In this document: piece after piece, positions 43,393 to 53,554 of the stretch
Layout: every line of letters starts with the position of its first letter
Position numbering within the stretch: the first letter of the stretch is position 1
DNA from: Alphaproteobacteria bacterium
Lineage (GTDB): Bacteria; Pseudomonadota; Alphaproteobacteria; DSM-16000; Inquilinaceae
Direction of reading: 5' to 3'
NCBI GenBank assembly: GCA_028277405.1
Contig: JANQGH010000100.1
Location: forward strand, 496,001 to 560,000
DNA: 64,000 nucleotides
The notes under the pieces: generated by a model
The model's input: the letters and a program-made list of their open reading frames with translations, nothing else
The model's database searches: none
Told to the model about the DNA's origin: nothing
Translations under genes and position numbers: made by a program

Positions 43393-44093
43393 TGGCGACC
43401 GCGCATAAGGCGGCGGCATCCCGTGGGGGGGATGGATTGCCGTCGCACCATCTCGATGACGCGTTTTTGCTGGACTACGCCGCGGGCAATACCAGCGAGG
43501 CAGTCTCGCTGTTGATCGCGACGCACCTTGCCCTTTGTCCGGAATGTCGGGCGCGGGCTGAAGAGCTTGAGGCCCTTGGCGGCGCGATGCTGGAATCCCT
43601 GGCGCCGACCGCCGTGGATCACGACGCGCTCAGTGCCGTGTTGGCGCGACTGGATGCCTCGGACGAGGTCGAGCCGGCGGTTTTGACCCTGCCGGCCAAC
43701 GATGAAGGCCAAGTCCCGTCAATTCCAATGCCGTTGCGCGGGTATCTGAAGGCCGAGCCGGACGCGCTGGCTTGGCAGCCGGTTATCCGTGGGCTGGAAG
43801 AGTACGAGCTGGATGTCGGCGGTGCCAAGACCAAGCTTCTGCGCATAAAGCCCGGCGCCAGTATGCCCCAGCATACGCATGAAGGTCGCGAACTGACCTT
43901 GGTGCTGGAAGGCAGCTACGACGACGAGATCGGCCATTTCGGTCGCGGAGACGTCGCCATCCTCGACGACGATCATGACCACCGTCCGATCGCCGGGCCT
44001 GGGCAGGACTGCATCTGCCTGACGGTGATCGATGCGCCCTTGCGGCTGACCGGAAGGTTCGGGCGGTTTTTGAACCCCTTCGTTAAGTTTTAG
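43389..44093 (+). CDS. chrR: Anti-sigma factor ChrR with C-terminal cupin domain
   Basis: Zinc anti-sigma factor that holds the sigma factor until singlet oxygen or peroxides act. The N-terminal zinc ligands are His20/21, His46, Cys50 and Cys53 (HHLDDAFLLDYAAG, THLALCPEC). The C-terminal cupin (about 130-215) has QHTHEGRELTLVLEGSYDDEIGHFGRGD. 234 residues. The start overlaps the sigma stop, so the pair is translated in step. Confidence 0.92.
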   Translation: MMATAHKAAASRGGDGLPSHHLDDAFLLDYAAGNTSEAVSLLIATHLALCPECRARAEELEALGGAMLESLAPTAVDHDALSAVLARLDASDEVEPAVLTLPANDEGQVPSIPMPLRGYLKAEPDALAWQPVIRGLEEYELDVGGAKTKLLRIKPGASMPQHTHEGRELTLVLEGSYDDEIGHFGRGDVAILDDDHDHRPIAGPGQDCICLTVIDAPLRLTGRFGRFLNPFVKF

Positions 44094-44184
44094 TCCGACG
44101 TCTTCACTGGTTTGATCGCGCGCCACCTGTGGCGTGCGGCAGCTGCATCGTGACCGGCGCAAGCGGCCGAGGATGGGTTCGACC

Positions 44185-44637
44185 ATGACCTTTGACACCG
44201 TCTTTTGGCTGGCGAACTTCATCGCGATCGTCACCTGGTTGGCGATGTTCGCCGTTCTGCTCGTCGGTCCTGCGAGGATCGCCGGTTTGCACCGGGTGGT
44301 AGATCTGGCGGCGTCGATCTTTGTCCCGGTACTTTACGCGGTCGTCTACATCGTGCTGATGGCGATGTCCTGGGGCACGGTGGAGGGCGGCTTTGGCAGC
44401 CTTGAAGAGCTGCTGCCGCTTTACGCATCGCCGGGCCTGGTCGTGGCTGGATGGCTCCACTACCTGGCCTTCGACATGTTCGTCGGGGCCTGGCAGCTGC
44501 GCGAGACCGCGCGTCATGGCCTGCCGCGCCTTCTGGTGCTGCCCTGCATGGTCTTGACCTTCCTGCTTGCGCCCGTCGGTCTGGTGCTGTTCCTGGCGCT
44601 GCGGACGGTTTCGTGCCGACGTCTCGCCCTTGGCTAA
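44185..44637 (+). CDS. ABA4-like (DUF4281) membrane protein
   Basis: 150 residues with four membrane segments (FWLANFIAIVTWLAMFAVLLV, AASIFVPVLYAVVYIVLMAMSW, LVVAGWLHYLAFDMFVGAWQL, LPCMVLTFLLAPVGLVLFLAL). The HYLAFDMFVGAWQLRE block is the DUF4281 signature; the plant homologue ABA4 acts in neoxanthin formation. Its place 91 bases after chrR suggests it belongs to the photooxidative stress response. Start may be 44173 instead. Confidence 0.82.
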   Translation: MTFDTVFWLANFIAIVTWLAMFAVLLVGPARIAGLHRVVDLAASIFVPVLYAVVYIVLMAMSWGTVEGGFGSLEELLPLYASPGLVVAGWLHYLAFDMFVGAWQLRETARHGLPRLLVLPCMVLTFLLAPVGLVLFLALRTVSCRRLALG

Positions 44638-44646
44638 GCTCCGGCG

Positions 44647-45204
44647 TTACCGCGATTCATCGCGATCGGCTTCGGCCGGGACGGCACGAAACTTAGCGGC
44701 GCCGTGGAAGTGGGGCGGCAGTTCCTCCGTCGGCCCGCCCGAGCGCACCGGGCGCGGGGCGAAGCGGCCGAGCGAGATCAGGCGGTCATAAAGCACCAGG
44801 GCGCCGGCCAGCGAGACATTGATCGAAAACCGGGTCGGGATCTGCACGATATGGTCGCAGCGCGCGACCATCGCGTCGGAAAGCCCGCCCCGTTCCGGAC
44901 CCAGCACGTAGACCGCTTGGCGGGGATGCCGAAAGCTGGGCAACGCGATCGCGTCGTCCAAGAGCTCAATACCCACTAGTCGCGCGCCTTGCGGCAGCAG
45001 CAGGTCCGCAACGCTTGGGAAGCGATAGAAGGGCAGGTTCTTCGTCGCCTCTGAGGTGTCGGATGACCCGAAATCCACTGCATCCGTCGCGGGCGCGACC
45101 GAGAAGGTGTAGGACGCACCGAAGGCGTGGCCCGTACGGATCAGGGCGCCGAGATTGGCCGGCTTGCTGATCCCCTCGACACCGATGGCGAAGTAACCCT
45201 TCAT
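44647..45204 (-). CDS. SpoU/TrmH family RNA 2'-O-methyltransferase
   Basis: 185-residue SPOUT-class methyltransferase. GISKPANLGALIRTGHAFGASYTF (motif 1), VYVLGPERGGLSDAMVARCDHIVQIPT (motif 2) and SINVSLAGALVLYDRL (motif 3) form the knotted cofactor site. The ATG at 45204 gives MKGYFAIGVEG; the frame continues upstream through the asparaginase leader but without family sequence. It is divergent from the asparaginase gene. The target RNA is not known. Confidence 0.9.
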   Translation of the reverse strand: MKGYFAIGVEGISKPANLGALIRTGHAFGASYTFSVAPATDAVDFGSSDTSEATKNLPFYRFPSVADLLLPQGARLVGIELLDDAIALPSFRHPRQAVYVLGPERGGLSDAMVARCDHIVQIPTRFSINVSLAGALVLYDRLISLGRFAPRPVRSGGPTEELPPHFHGAAKFRAVPAEADRDESR

Positions 45205-45303
45205 GCGAGCGCACCGAATTGCCTCAATAGAACGCGGCTTGCGCGTCGTTGGAACGCGGGGCAAGGTGCGCACCGCGAATCTCCTAGTCAAGGATGCCGG
45301 CGC

Positions 45304-46344
45304 GTGGTCGCCAACCCTTCGATCACCAAATCCCAAGCTGCGGACGACTGGCGACCGCTCGTCGAGGTGACGCGCGGCCCGATCGTCGAAAGCCGCCATG
45401 TCGGGGCGGCCGTCGTTGCGGACGCAAGTGGCGGGGTTCGCGCCTCTTGGGGCAATTTCGAGCAACCGGTGTATCCGCGGTCGGCGATCAAATCGCTGCA
45501 GGCCCTGCCGATCGTTGAGACCGGGGCGGCCGATGCGCTGGATATCGGTTCGGAGGAGCTGGCCCTGGCGTGCGCCAGCCATGGCGGCGAACCCATGCAT
45601 ACCGAACGCGTCGCCGCCTGGCTCGCGCGCATCGGCTGTACGGCCGACGACCTTCTGTGCGGGCCGCAATGGCCCACCCATGAGGCGACGACCCGCGCCA
45701 TGATCGCCGCCGGCGAGAAGCCGACCGCCTTGCACAACAACTGTTCGGGCAAGCATACCGGCATGCTGTCGACCGCACGCCATCGCGGCGAGACGTTGGC
45801 CGGCTACATCGACATCACCCACCCGACCCAGCAGCGCGTGCTGGGTGTGCTGGAGAGCATGACGGGACAGGAGCTGGGCCTGGCGCCGCGCGGCATCGAT
45901 GGCTGTTCGCTGCCCACGATCGCCGTGTCGTTAGGCGGTGCGGCCGTCGCCATGGCGCGTTTGGCCGCGCCCGATGATCTGCCGGCCCGGCGCATCGACG
46001 CGGTGACCTGTGTCAAGGCGGCGTGGAGCGGCCATCCGGAACTGATGTCCGGCAGCGATCGGTTCGATGCCGCCCTGAACCGCGTGCTGAACGGGCGCGC
46101 CATGGTCAAGATCGGGGCCGAGGGCGTGTTCTGCGCCTGTCTGGCCGATATGAAGCTGGGACTGGCGCTAAAGATCGCCGACGGGGCCAGCCGGGCGGCG
46201 GAGGTGGCGGTCGCCGGCATTCTACACAAGCTGGGCGTTCTCACCGATGCGGAGATGGCGGACTTGGCCGCCTGGACCCGACCGCGCCTGATCAATCGGG
46301 CGGGTCTGGATGTCGGCGAAATCAGGCTTGCGCCAAGCGTTTGA
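45304..46344 (+). CDS. L-asparaginase, type II-like (PF06089 family)
   Basis: 346-residue enzyme of the thermolabile rhizobial-type asparaginase family, which hydrolyses Asn to Asp and ammonia. VYPRSAIKSLQALPIVETGAAD contains the conserved Ser-Lys pair; LALACASHGGEPMHTERV, LHNNCSGKHTGML and HPTQQRVLGVLESMTG follow. A GTG at 45304 with AAGGATG upstream is the best start; the frame runs back to 45127 over the methyltransferase gene. Confidence 0.9.
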   Translation: MVANPSITKSQAADDWRPLVEVTRGPIVESRHVGAAVVADASGGVRASWGNFEQPVYPRSAIKSLQALPIVETGAADALDIGSEELALACASHGGEPMHTERVAAWLARIGCTADDLLCGPQWPTHEATTRAMIAAGEKPTALHNNCSGKHTGMLSTARHRGETLAGYIDITHPTQQRVLGVLESMTGQELGLAPRGIDGCSLPTIAVSLGGAAVAMARLAAPDDLPARRIDAVTCVKAAWSGHPELMSGSDRFDAALNRVLNGRAMVKIGAEGVFCACLADMKLGLALKIADGASRAAEVAVAGILHKLGVLTDAEMADLAAWTRPRLINRAGLDVGEIRLAPSV

Positions 46345-46353
46345 GGGGCTGAC

Positions 46354-47604
46354 GTGAGCGAACCTGTCGACCTGGTGCGCCAGCAATATGAGGCGTATCC
46401 CTACCCGTCGCGCGATCCGAAGGACGAGGCCAAACGGCTGGTCACCGGCTCGCCCAGCCATCTGGACGAGCTGACGCATTTTCTGTTCGGGGGCCGCATT
46501 GACCGCTCGCCGTTGAAGGTGCTGTTCGCCGGCGGCGGTACGGGCGACGGTCTCGTGATGCTGACGCAACAGCTTCGCGACGCCGGGCTGGAGGCGGAGA
46601 TCACGTATCTGGATCTGTCGTCGGCGTCGCGCGCGATTGCCGAGGCCAGAATTACCGCGCGGGGTCTTGCCGATGTCCGCTTCGTTTCGGGCTCTCTGCT
46701 CGAGGTCGCGAAACTGGCGCCGGGGCCGTACGACTACATCGACTGCTGCGGCGTGCTGCACCATCTTGAAGATCCCGACGCGGGGCTGGCCGCCCTGACC
46801 TCGGTCCTGGCGCCGGGGGGCGGCATGGGCCTGATGGTCTACGCCACGCTGGGCCGTACGGGTGTTTATCCGATGCAGCGCGCGCTGCGGGTGTTCGATG
46901 ATGGGCTGACGCCGCAAAAACAGGTTGCCCTTGCCAAGCAACTCATGGCGTCGCTGCCGAAGACGAACTGGTTTTTTCGCAACGCCATGCTGGCGGATCA
47001 CCGTGCCAGCGATGCGGAGCTTTATGATCTGTTGCTGCACAGTCAGGACGTGCCGTTCAGCCATGACGAGCTATTGGCCTGGCTGGACCGTGCTGGGCTG
47101 TCGCTGGTCAGCCATGCCCTGCCGGCGCTCTATCGGCCGGAAACCTATCTCAGCGATCCAAGGCTGGCCCGCCGCACCGCGGGCTTGCCCTTCGCCGAGC
47201 GTGCCGCCCTGGCCGAAGACCTGTCGGGCGCGATCAAGAACCACATCGTTTATGCCGCCCGCAAAGATGAGTCGGAAGGCCGTGTGGCCGATCTCGACGA
47301 TCCGCGCATGGTGCCGTTTCTGCGGGCGGTTGACCGGGACCGGCTGGCGAAGGAACTGGCCAAGGGCCGTCCCTTGTCGATCACGCTGGAGGATCAGGCG
47401 ATCACCCAGTTCATGCCGCCCATGGCGGCGTCCATCATCGGGCGTTGCGACGGGCGATTGAGCATCGCCGCGATCCACGAGCAATTGGCCGACCTGCGCG
47501 GCGGCCTGGAATGGTCGGAGTTCAAGCGCCAGTTCGATCTCGTGTTCACGGCGCTGAACGGCGTCGGTAAGCTGTATCTGCGCCAGCCGGAAGACTCCGG
47601 TTAG
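46354..47604 (+). CDS. Class I SAM-dependent methyltransferase
   Basis: 416 residues. The Rossmann methyltransferase domain occupies about residues 50-175: VLFAGGGTGDGLVMLTQQLRDAGLEAEITYLDLSS (motif I), then YDYIDCCGVLHHLEDPDAGLAALTSVLAPGG. QYEAYPYPSRDPKDE at the N-terminus resembles proteins of unknown substrate found widely in bacteria. The C-terminal 200 residues are helical and unassigned. Starts with GTG nine bases after the asparaginase stop. Confidence 0.87.
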   Translation: MSEPVDLVRQQYEAYPYPSRDPKDEAKRLVTGSPSHLDELTHFLFGGRIDRSPLKVLFAGGGTGDGLVMLTQQLRDAGLEAEITYLDLSSASRAIAEARITARGLADVRFVSGSLLEVAKLAPGPYDYIDCCGVLHHLEDPDAGLAALTSVLAPGGGMGLMVYATLGRTGVYPMQRALRVFDDGLTPQKQVALAKQLMASLPKTNWFFRNAMLADHRASDAELYDLLLHSQDVPFSHDELLAWLDRAGLSLVSHALPALYRPETYLSDPRLARRTAGLPFAERAALAEDLSGAIKNHIVYAARKDESEGRVADLDDPRMVPFLRAVDRDRLAKELAKGRPLSITLEDQAITQFMPPMAASIIGRCDGRLSIAAIHEQLADLRGGLEWSEFKRQFDLVFTALNGVGKLYLRQPEDSG

Positions 47605-47813
47605 CGCCGCCAGAACGGCTTGCTGATCTCCGTCTCGGCCGACTGCCTGTCGAGGCCGATATCGTCCAGCAGATGGTCGCCAAAATGCGACAGGTGCCGG
47701 CGCAGGCGCACCCGACGGCGCCATTCTCGGACGGTCTCGATAGGCGCGTTCAGCCAGCCGAAGGGGAGGCGCGGAACCGTTCTCGCCGCATAACCGAAAG
47801 ATCGGGAAGACAT
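47601..47813 (-). CDS. DUF1127 small protein
   Basis: 70-residue basic protein with the DUF1127 core WRRRVRLRRHLSHFGDHLLDDIGLDRQSAETEISKPFW (about 32-69). Such proteins affect RNA or phosphate and C/N metabolism in some alphaproteobacteria. The ATG at 47813 gives the standard length. It is divergent from a GcvA-type LysR gene, a common pairing in this class, and its end overlaps the methyltransferase stop by four bases. Confidence 0.88.
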   Translation of the reverse strand: MSSRSFGYAARTVPRLPFGWLNAPIETVREWRRRVRLRRHLSHFGDHLLDDIGLDRQSAETEISKPFWRR

Positions 47814-47950
47814 ATCGATATTCCTTATGCCTACCGGGCGATCTCGATCGCCGGAAGTCTGGTATGGGAACAAGATCGCTCAAGGAACTGCTGTGTTCAA
47901 AAGACGATTTCTGATGCAACGTATTAGGAAAATTCATGATATATTGAGAC

Positions 47951-48880
47951 ATGCGTTTGCCATCCCTTAACGCACTCCGGGCTTTTGCCGCCGCTGGGCA
48001 GCATCTGTCGTTCACCAGGGCGGCCGACGAGCTGCACGTCACCCAAGCGGCGATCAGCCATCAGATCAAGACGCTGGAAGAGCAGCTGGGCGTGAAGCTG
48101 TTCCGGCGCCTGCCGCGCGGTCTGATGCTGACGGAGTCCGGTCAGGTCTATCTGCCGGCGGTGCGCGATGCCTTTGACCGGCTGGCCACGGCGACCGATC
48201 GGCTGCAGACGAGGGAGGCGAGCGGCTTGCTAACCGTCAGCCTGTTGCCCTCGTTCGCGGCCCGATGGCTGGTGCCGCGCTTAAGCCGGTTTCGCGAGGC
48301 GCACCCCGACATAGACCTGCGCGTCGCCGCGGAGGAACGCCTCACCGACTTCGACCGGGACGGTGTCGATGTGGCCATCCGCTATGGCGGCGGCAGCTAT
48401 CCAGGCCTCTACGCCAAGCGCATCCTGGGGGAAAGCTTCTTCCCGGTTTGCAGCCCGTCCCTCATCGACGGCGCGCCGCCCCTGCGACAGCCTGCCGACT
48501 TGAGGCATCACACGCTGCTGCATGACGATATGCGCATGGATTGGCCGATGTGGTTGCTGGCCGCCGGCGTCGGCGATGTCGTCGACGCCCGCCGGGGGCC
48601 GGCGTTCAACGATTCCGCGCTCATGCTGCAGGCCGCCGTTGACGGCCAGGGTGTCGCGCTTGGGCGCAGGGCCCTGGTGGCCGATGATCTGGCAAGCGGC
48701 TGCCTGATCCGGCCATTCTCCACCAGCTTGTCATCCACCTATGGCTACTATGTTGTCTATCCTGAACTGTCGGCGGGCCGGCCGAAGGTGACGGCCTTCG
48801 AGGATTGGTTGACGGCGGAGGCCAAAGTGCAGGAAGAGGACGGCATCGGCGCGGAGGCGGATGACATGAACGATGGCTGA
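47951..48880 (+). CDS. LysR family regulator, GcvA type
   Basis: 309-residue regulator. HTH at residues 4-60 (LPSLNALRAFAAAGQHLSFTRAADELHVTQAAISHQIKTLEEQLGVKLFRR), effector domain after 90 with DFDRDGVDVAIRYGGGSYPGLYAKRIL. It likely controls the divergent DUF1127 gene across 137 bases of intergenic DNA. The end overlaps a small membrane-protein gene by eight bases. Confidence 0.93.
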   Translation: MRLPSLNALRAFAAAGQHLSFTRAADELHVTQAAISHQIKTLEEQLGVKLFRRLPRGLMLTESGQVYLPAVRDAFDRLATATDRLQTREASGLLTVSLLPSFAARWLVPRLSRFREAHPDIDLRVAAEERLTDFDRDGVDVAIRYGGGSYPGLYAKRILGESFFPVCSPSLIDGAPPLRQPADLRHHTLLHDDMRMDWPMWLLAAGVGDVVDARRGPAFNDSALMLQAAVDGQGVALGRRALVADDLASGCLIRPFSTSLSSTYGYYVVYPELSAGRPKVTAFEDWLTAEAKVQEEDGIGAEADDMNDG

Positions 48881-49091
48881 TTTCTTTCGGACGCCGACAG
48901 GGCTTCACATCATTTTTGTGATCGTGGCGCTGCCGCCGCTGATGATGATCTACCGCCGGGCCGGCCTGGCACCTTGGGGCGCGCTCTTGGTCATCGTTCC
49001 CGTGGTCGGTTTCGCGCTCAGTCTCGCGGCGCTGGTGGGTCAGCGGTGGCCGGTACTACCGGCGCGCCGCAAGCGCAGGTCGGCCGGCTGA
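48873..49091 (+). CDS. Small membrane protein
   Basis: 72 residues with two membrane segments (GLHIIFVIVALPPLMMIYRRAGL and WGALLVIVPVVGFALSLAALVG) and a basic tail. It overlaps the LysR gene end by eight bases and is followed closely by a second protein of the same shape. No family recognised. Confidence 0.7.
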   Translation: MADFFRTPTGLHIIFVIVALPPLMMIYRRAGLAPWGALLVIVPVVGFALSLAALVGQRWPVLPARRKRRSAG

Positions 49092-49093
49092 CC

Positions 49094-49306
49094 ATGGAAT
49101 GGATTTGGACCTTCGACCCGGTCGTCCAGCATCTGGTCGCCGGGGTGCTGATTGTCGCCATGATGGGCTGTGGCGCCTTCGTGCTTGTCCGCGCCGGCCG
49201 CAGCCCGCTGTGGTCGGTTCTGCTGCTGATCCCGGTTGTGCAGCTCGTCGCCCTGTGGGTCTTCGCCTTTGTGCGCTGGCCCAGTGTCGACAAGCAGCGC
49301 GATTAG
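49094..49306 (+). CDS. Small membrane protein
   Basis: 70 residues: VVQHLVAGVLIVAMMGCGAFVLVRAGRSPLWSVLLLIPVVQLVALWVFAFVRW makes two membrane helices with a short basic loop, the same design as the preceding gene (GLAPWGALL versus RSPLWSVLL). They may form a pair of paralogous subunits. Starts two bases after the previous stop. Confidence 0.7.
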   Translation: MEWIWTFDPVVQHLVAGVLIVAMMGCGAFVLVRAGRSPLWSVLLLIPVVQLVALWVFAFVRWPSVDKQRD

Positions 49307-50061
49307 CCCGAGCCGACCAGTTCGGCTGCCGACTGACCGACGATATCCGTCCGCTCCGCAGCAATTGTGCGCAGGGTCTCGCGCACGGTCGGGTGCTCGG
49401 TAACCCGGTCGGCCAGCGAGGCATACGCAAAGGCCGCGACCGCCGCCCCGGCATCGCCATGGTTGGCATAGCCCATGGCGTCGGCGACCCGGCGCACGTA
49501 AAGCGGGTTCCCGGTGGCGAAAAACGACATCCACATCAGCTCAACATCGATCGATCCGGTCACCCGCATGGTCGGGTAGGGGTAGGCCGGCGTCTCGGCC
49601 AGCGCGGCAGCGGTTTCGTCGGGCAACGTGCCGGTTCGGCGCAGTCGCTCGAGCGCGGGTGCGACGGCGTCAAGCCCGGTCGAGGCGATGGCCAGCGCGC
49701 CGAGGGCCGTCAGATTGGGCTGGTCGACGGTGATCAGGCGTTCCGTCAGCGGGCCGATCAGGTTGGGCTGGCTGCGCAGGACATGGGCACAGAAACCGGC
49801 GACCAGCGCGAAGCGCTGACCCTGGGGGTCGGCCGCGATCAGCACCTCGTCCATCATGGTTGGCGCGATGCGCTCCATCCATTGCAGCGCAGCGTCGGGC
49901 TGGGGGTTCCGGTAATAGGTTTCGACGAAGGCAAGAAAGCTGTCGTTCTGGGCGGACGCCGGCTGGCCCGACATGCCGACACACAGGATCGCGAAAGCCA
50001 ATATGAAGACCCGCCAACGGCTGATTGAGCGGGCGCGGCGCGATGATTCGAACGTTTGCAT
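49303..50061 (-). CDS. Exported hypothetical protein
   Basis: 252 residues, with a signal peptide (about 18-38, [20 protein letters not shown]) after a basic N-terminus. The body is helical and repeat-like ([34 protein letters not shown]), followed by [34 protein letters not shown]. No domain recognised. The start at 50061 is chosen to match the leader; the frame extends to 50145. Confidence 0.75.
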   Translation of the reverse strand: MQTFESSRRARSISRWRVFILAFAILCVGMSGQPASAQNDSFLAFVETYYRNPQPDAALQWMERIAPTMMDEVLIAADPQGQRFALVAGFCAHVLRSQPNLIGPLTERLITVDQPNLTALGALAIASTGLDAVAPALERLRRTGTLPDETAAALAETPAYPYPTMRVTGSIDVELMWMSFFATGNPLYVRRVADAMGYANHGDAGAAVAAFAYASLADRVTEHPTVRETLRTIAAERTDIVGQSAAELVGSG

Positions 50062-50230
50062 GGGCGGCAATCTAATCACCGGACTGCCGATTGTCGTGCA
50101 TAGAAGGGCGCCTGGGACGGTTGGTCCCGACGCCCCTCCGGCCATCGTCGCTTGTTTCGGCCGACCGGTTTGCCTAATGTCCCGCGGCCTCGGGTCGGTG
50201 ACCCTATCTCAGATAGCCGAAAGGACGGCG

Positions 50231-51451
<1,221 letters not shown>

Positions 51452-51454
51452 ATG

Positions 51455-52153
51455 TCACAAGCCGGGATAGGGCGGCACGCCGAAGGCCCATTGGTGAAAG
51501 TGCAGTAGAACGCCGTAGGCGACCACAACGATCACCAGCCGCCACGGGCCGAATTCGCGCGCGGCCGCGCCGAAAGATTGGCGCCCGCGCGCGATTGCCA
51601 GGAACGGCAGGTTCGAGGTCTGCTCGCAGAACCCGTCATAGACCTCGCCGTGTGCGCGGCGCTTCTTCCGGTCGATGGCCACCGTGCCGGCAAGTGCCAA
51701 CACCAGGAATGCGCCGAAAAACAGCACGCTGGCCGTGTCCCCATTGGCCAAGAGGTGCCCGATCGCCCAAAGGGAAATCCCCCACATGATCGGATGGCGC
51801 GTAATGCGCAGGACGCCAGCAGGTGTTCGCCGCAAGGCCCGGTCCTGGCCGACGGCGGTGGGGTTTTTCTGGCTGTAGCCGCCGACGATCAGGACCAGCG
51901 CGATCGGCATCAAGATGATCGCGACGTAGTAGCCGGCTGGGTAGAACAGCCACAGCGGCGCACCATACGGCAAAGTGTTAAATGCCCAGATCATGCCCGC
52001 GAGAGCCGCGCCGGCCACAAGCGAGTACAGGCCGAGAAACGGCCCCTCGCCGATCGACCGGACCAGGAACGCCCGCGGTCCCTTGCTCGACAGGATCAGA
52101 TGGCCGAAGACAAAGACCAGGCTTGCCAGCGCCAGGGGCCACAGTTCAGTCAT
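51455..52153 (-). CDS. NnrU family membrane protein
   Basis: 232 residues with six membrane segments and the RHPIMWGISLWAIGHLLANGD block that defines NnrU/isoprenylcysteine methyltransferase-like proteins. NnrU is tied to denitrification in some species, but no denitrification genes are near. Converges with argG, three bases apart. Confidence 0.9.
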   Translation of the reverse strand: MTELWPLALASLVFVFGHLILSSKGPRAFLVRSIGEGPFLGLYSLVAGAALAGMIWAFNTLPYGAPLWLFYPAGYYVAIILMPIALVLIVGGYSQKNPTAVGQDRALRRTPAGVLRITRHPIMWGISLWAIGHLLANGDTASVLFFGAFLVLALAGTVAIDRKKRRAHGEVYDGFCEQTSNLPFLAIARGRQSFGAAAREFGPWRLVIVVVAYGVLLHFHQWAFGVPPYPGL

Positions 52154-52193
52154 CGGTGTTCCCCCTGTCGATGCTCAACTAGCATCCTTGGCA

Positions 52194-53183
52194 TTACATC
52201 CAGCCTTTGCGTCGGAAGTACCACAACGGCGCAATGACCGATATCAGCATTGCGACCAGCACCAGCGGGTAGCCGAGCGGCGAGCCCAGCTCCGGCATGT
52301 TTGCGAAGTTCATGCCGTAGAGGCTGGCGATCAGCGTCGGCGGCAGGAAGACGGTTGCGGCGATTGACAGCACGCGGACGATCTCCGTCTGTTCGATCGT
52401 GATTAGGCCCACCGTGGCGTCCAGCAGGAACTCAATTTGCTGTTCCTGGAAATCTGCGTGCTGGATCAGTGAGGCCGCGTCCCGACGGGCGTGGGAGAGG
52501 GCGGCGGTCTGTGCCGGCCCAAGGTCGGGCAGCCGTGTCGCGAGAAAACCCAGCACACGCTCAAACCCCGTCAGGCTGGAGCGTATGCGTGCCAGCATGC
52601 GACCATCGCGGCCGATCGCGCGCAAGGACCCCTGCATGGCGCGCTTGCGTTCCCGCCCTTGCCGACGGGTTTGGCCGGTGCCGTCATCGCGGAAAATCTC
52701 GCCGGAGATGACCTCGACCCGCCTGATCAGAGCTTCCATGAGGTCGGCCAGACGATCGAGAACAGCGCCGATCACACCGATCAAAAGGTCGGCCGGCTCG
52801 TGCGGCTGGCCGGGGCGGGCCAGCAGGTCTTGCGCGAACCGGTCGATCGATCCCGTCTCCGCCAGTCTCAGGGTCGTGAGCCGCATGCCGTCGAAGATGA
52901 AGGTTGCGGGTTCCGATTTGGGGTGGCCATCCTCGGTCGTGCTTATCGTCGGCGCGGTGACGAAAAGGACGCCATCATCGGCGTAGGTCCTGCTGGTCGC
53001 CTCGATCTCGTGCATATCGGCCGTTGTCGGTAGGGCGAGGCCCAGCTTTTGCCCCATGGCTTCCCGCTCGGCATCGCTCGGCTGCAGGATGTCGACCCAG
53101 ATGGCATTGTCCGGCAGCGGGTCCTCGGCGGTCAGCGTAACTGGTTTGACGGTGCGTTCGGCTTCGACATAGACGGTGATCAT
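52194..53183 (-). CDS. corA: CorA family divalent cation transporter
   Basis: 329-residue magnesium/cobalt or zinc channel. A cytoplasmic domain of about 265 residues precedes two membrane helices (VLSIAATVFLPPTLIASLYG and LVLVAMLISVIAPLWYF). The pore signature GMN is present (YGMNFANMPEL). The ATG at 53183 starts MITVYVEAERTVKPV; the longer frame to 53585 crosses the yggT gene and is spurious. Confidence 0.95.
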   Translation of the reverse strand: MITVYVEAERTVKPVTLTAEDPLPDNAIWVDILQPSDAEREAMGQKLGLALPTTADMHEIEATSRTYADDGVLFVTAPTISTTEDGHPKSEPATFIFDGMRLTTLRLAETGSIDRFAQDLLARPGQPHEPADLLIGVIGAVLDRLADLMEALIRRVEVISGEIFRDDGTGQTRRQGRERKRAMQGSLRAIGRDGRMLARIRSSLTGFERVLGFLATRLPDLGPAQTAALSHARRDAASLIQHADFQEQQIEFLLDATVGLITIEQTEIVRVLSIAATVFLPPTLIASLYGMNFANMPELGSPLGYPLVLVAMLISVIAPLWYFRRKGWM

Positions 53184-53224
53184 GGCCCTCCTCCTGTCTC
53201 GCCGATAAGGCAGGGCCGTGCCCG

Positions 53225-53533
53225 CTAAACCAGCGCGTTGTTGATTTGGACGAGCAGCATTTGCAGAAAATACAAGAGCAGGATCAAGATCACCGGCGAG
53301 ATATCGATGCCGCCGAGATTGGGCAGGAACCGTCGGATCGGCCGCAATGCCGGATCGGTGAGTTGGTACAGCGCGCGCCCGATCTGATAAATGAAGCTGT
53401 TGCCGGTGTTGATGACGTTGAACGCGACCAGCCAACTCATGATCGCCGAAATGATCACGAGCCAGATATAGATATCGATGGCGTAGAGCAGAATCTGGAT
53501 CAACGGGGTGACAAAGAACATGGGAGCGCGCAT
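53225..53533 (-). CDS. YggT family membrane protein
   Basis: 102 residues with two membrane segments and YQIGRALYQLTDPALRPIRRFLP between them, the YggT signature. The family is linked to osmotic response and, in cyanobacteria, to division-site organisation. A second ATG at 53521 is possible. Divergent from the PAS-like gene; 41 bases from corA. Confidence 0.92.
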   Translation of the reverse strand: MRAPMFFVTPLIQILLYAIDIYIWLVIISAIMSWLVAFNVINTGNSFIYQIGRALYQLTDPALRPIRRFLPNLGGIDISPVILILLLYFLQMLLVQINNALV

Positions 53534-53554
53534 CCGAACGGCTGGGGATCAATC

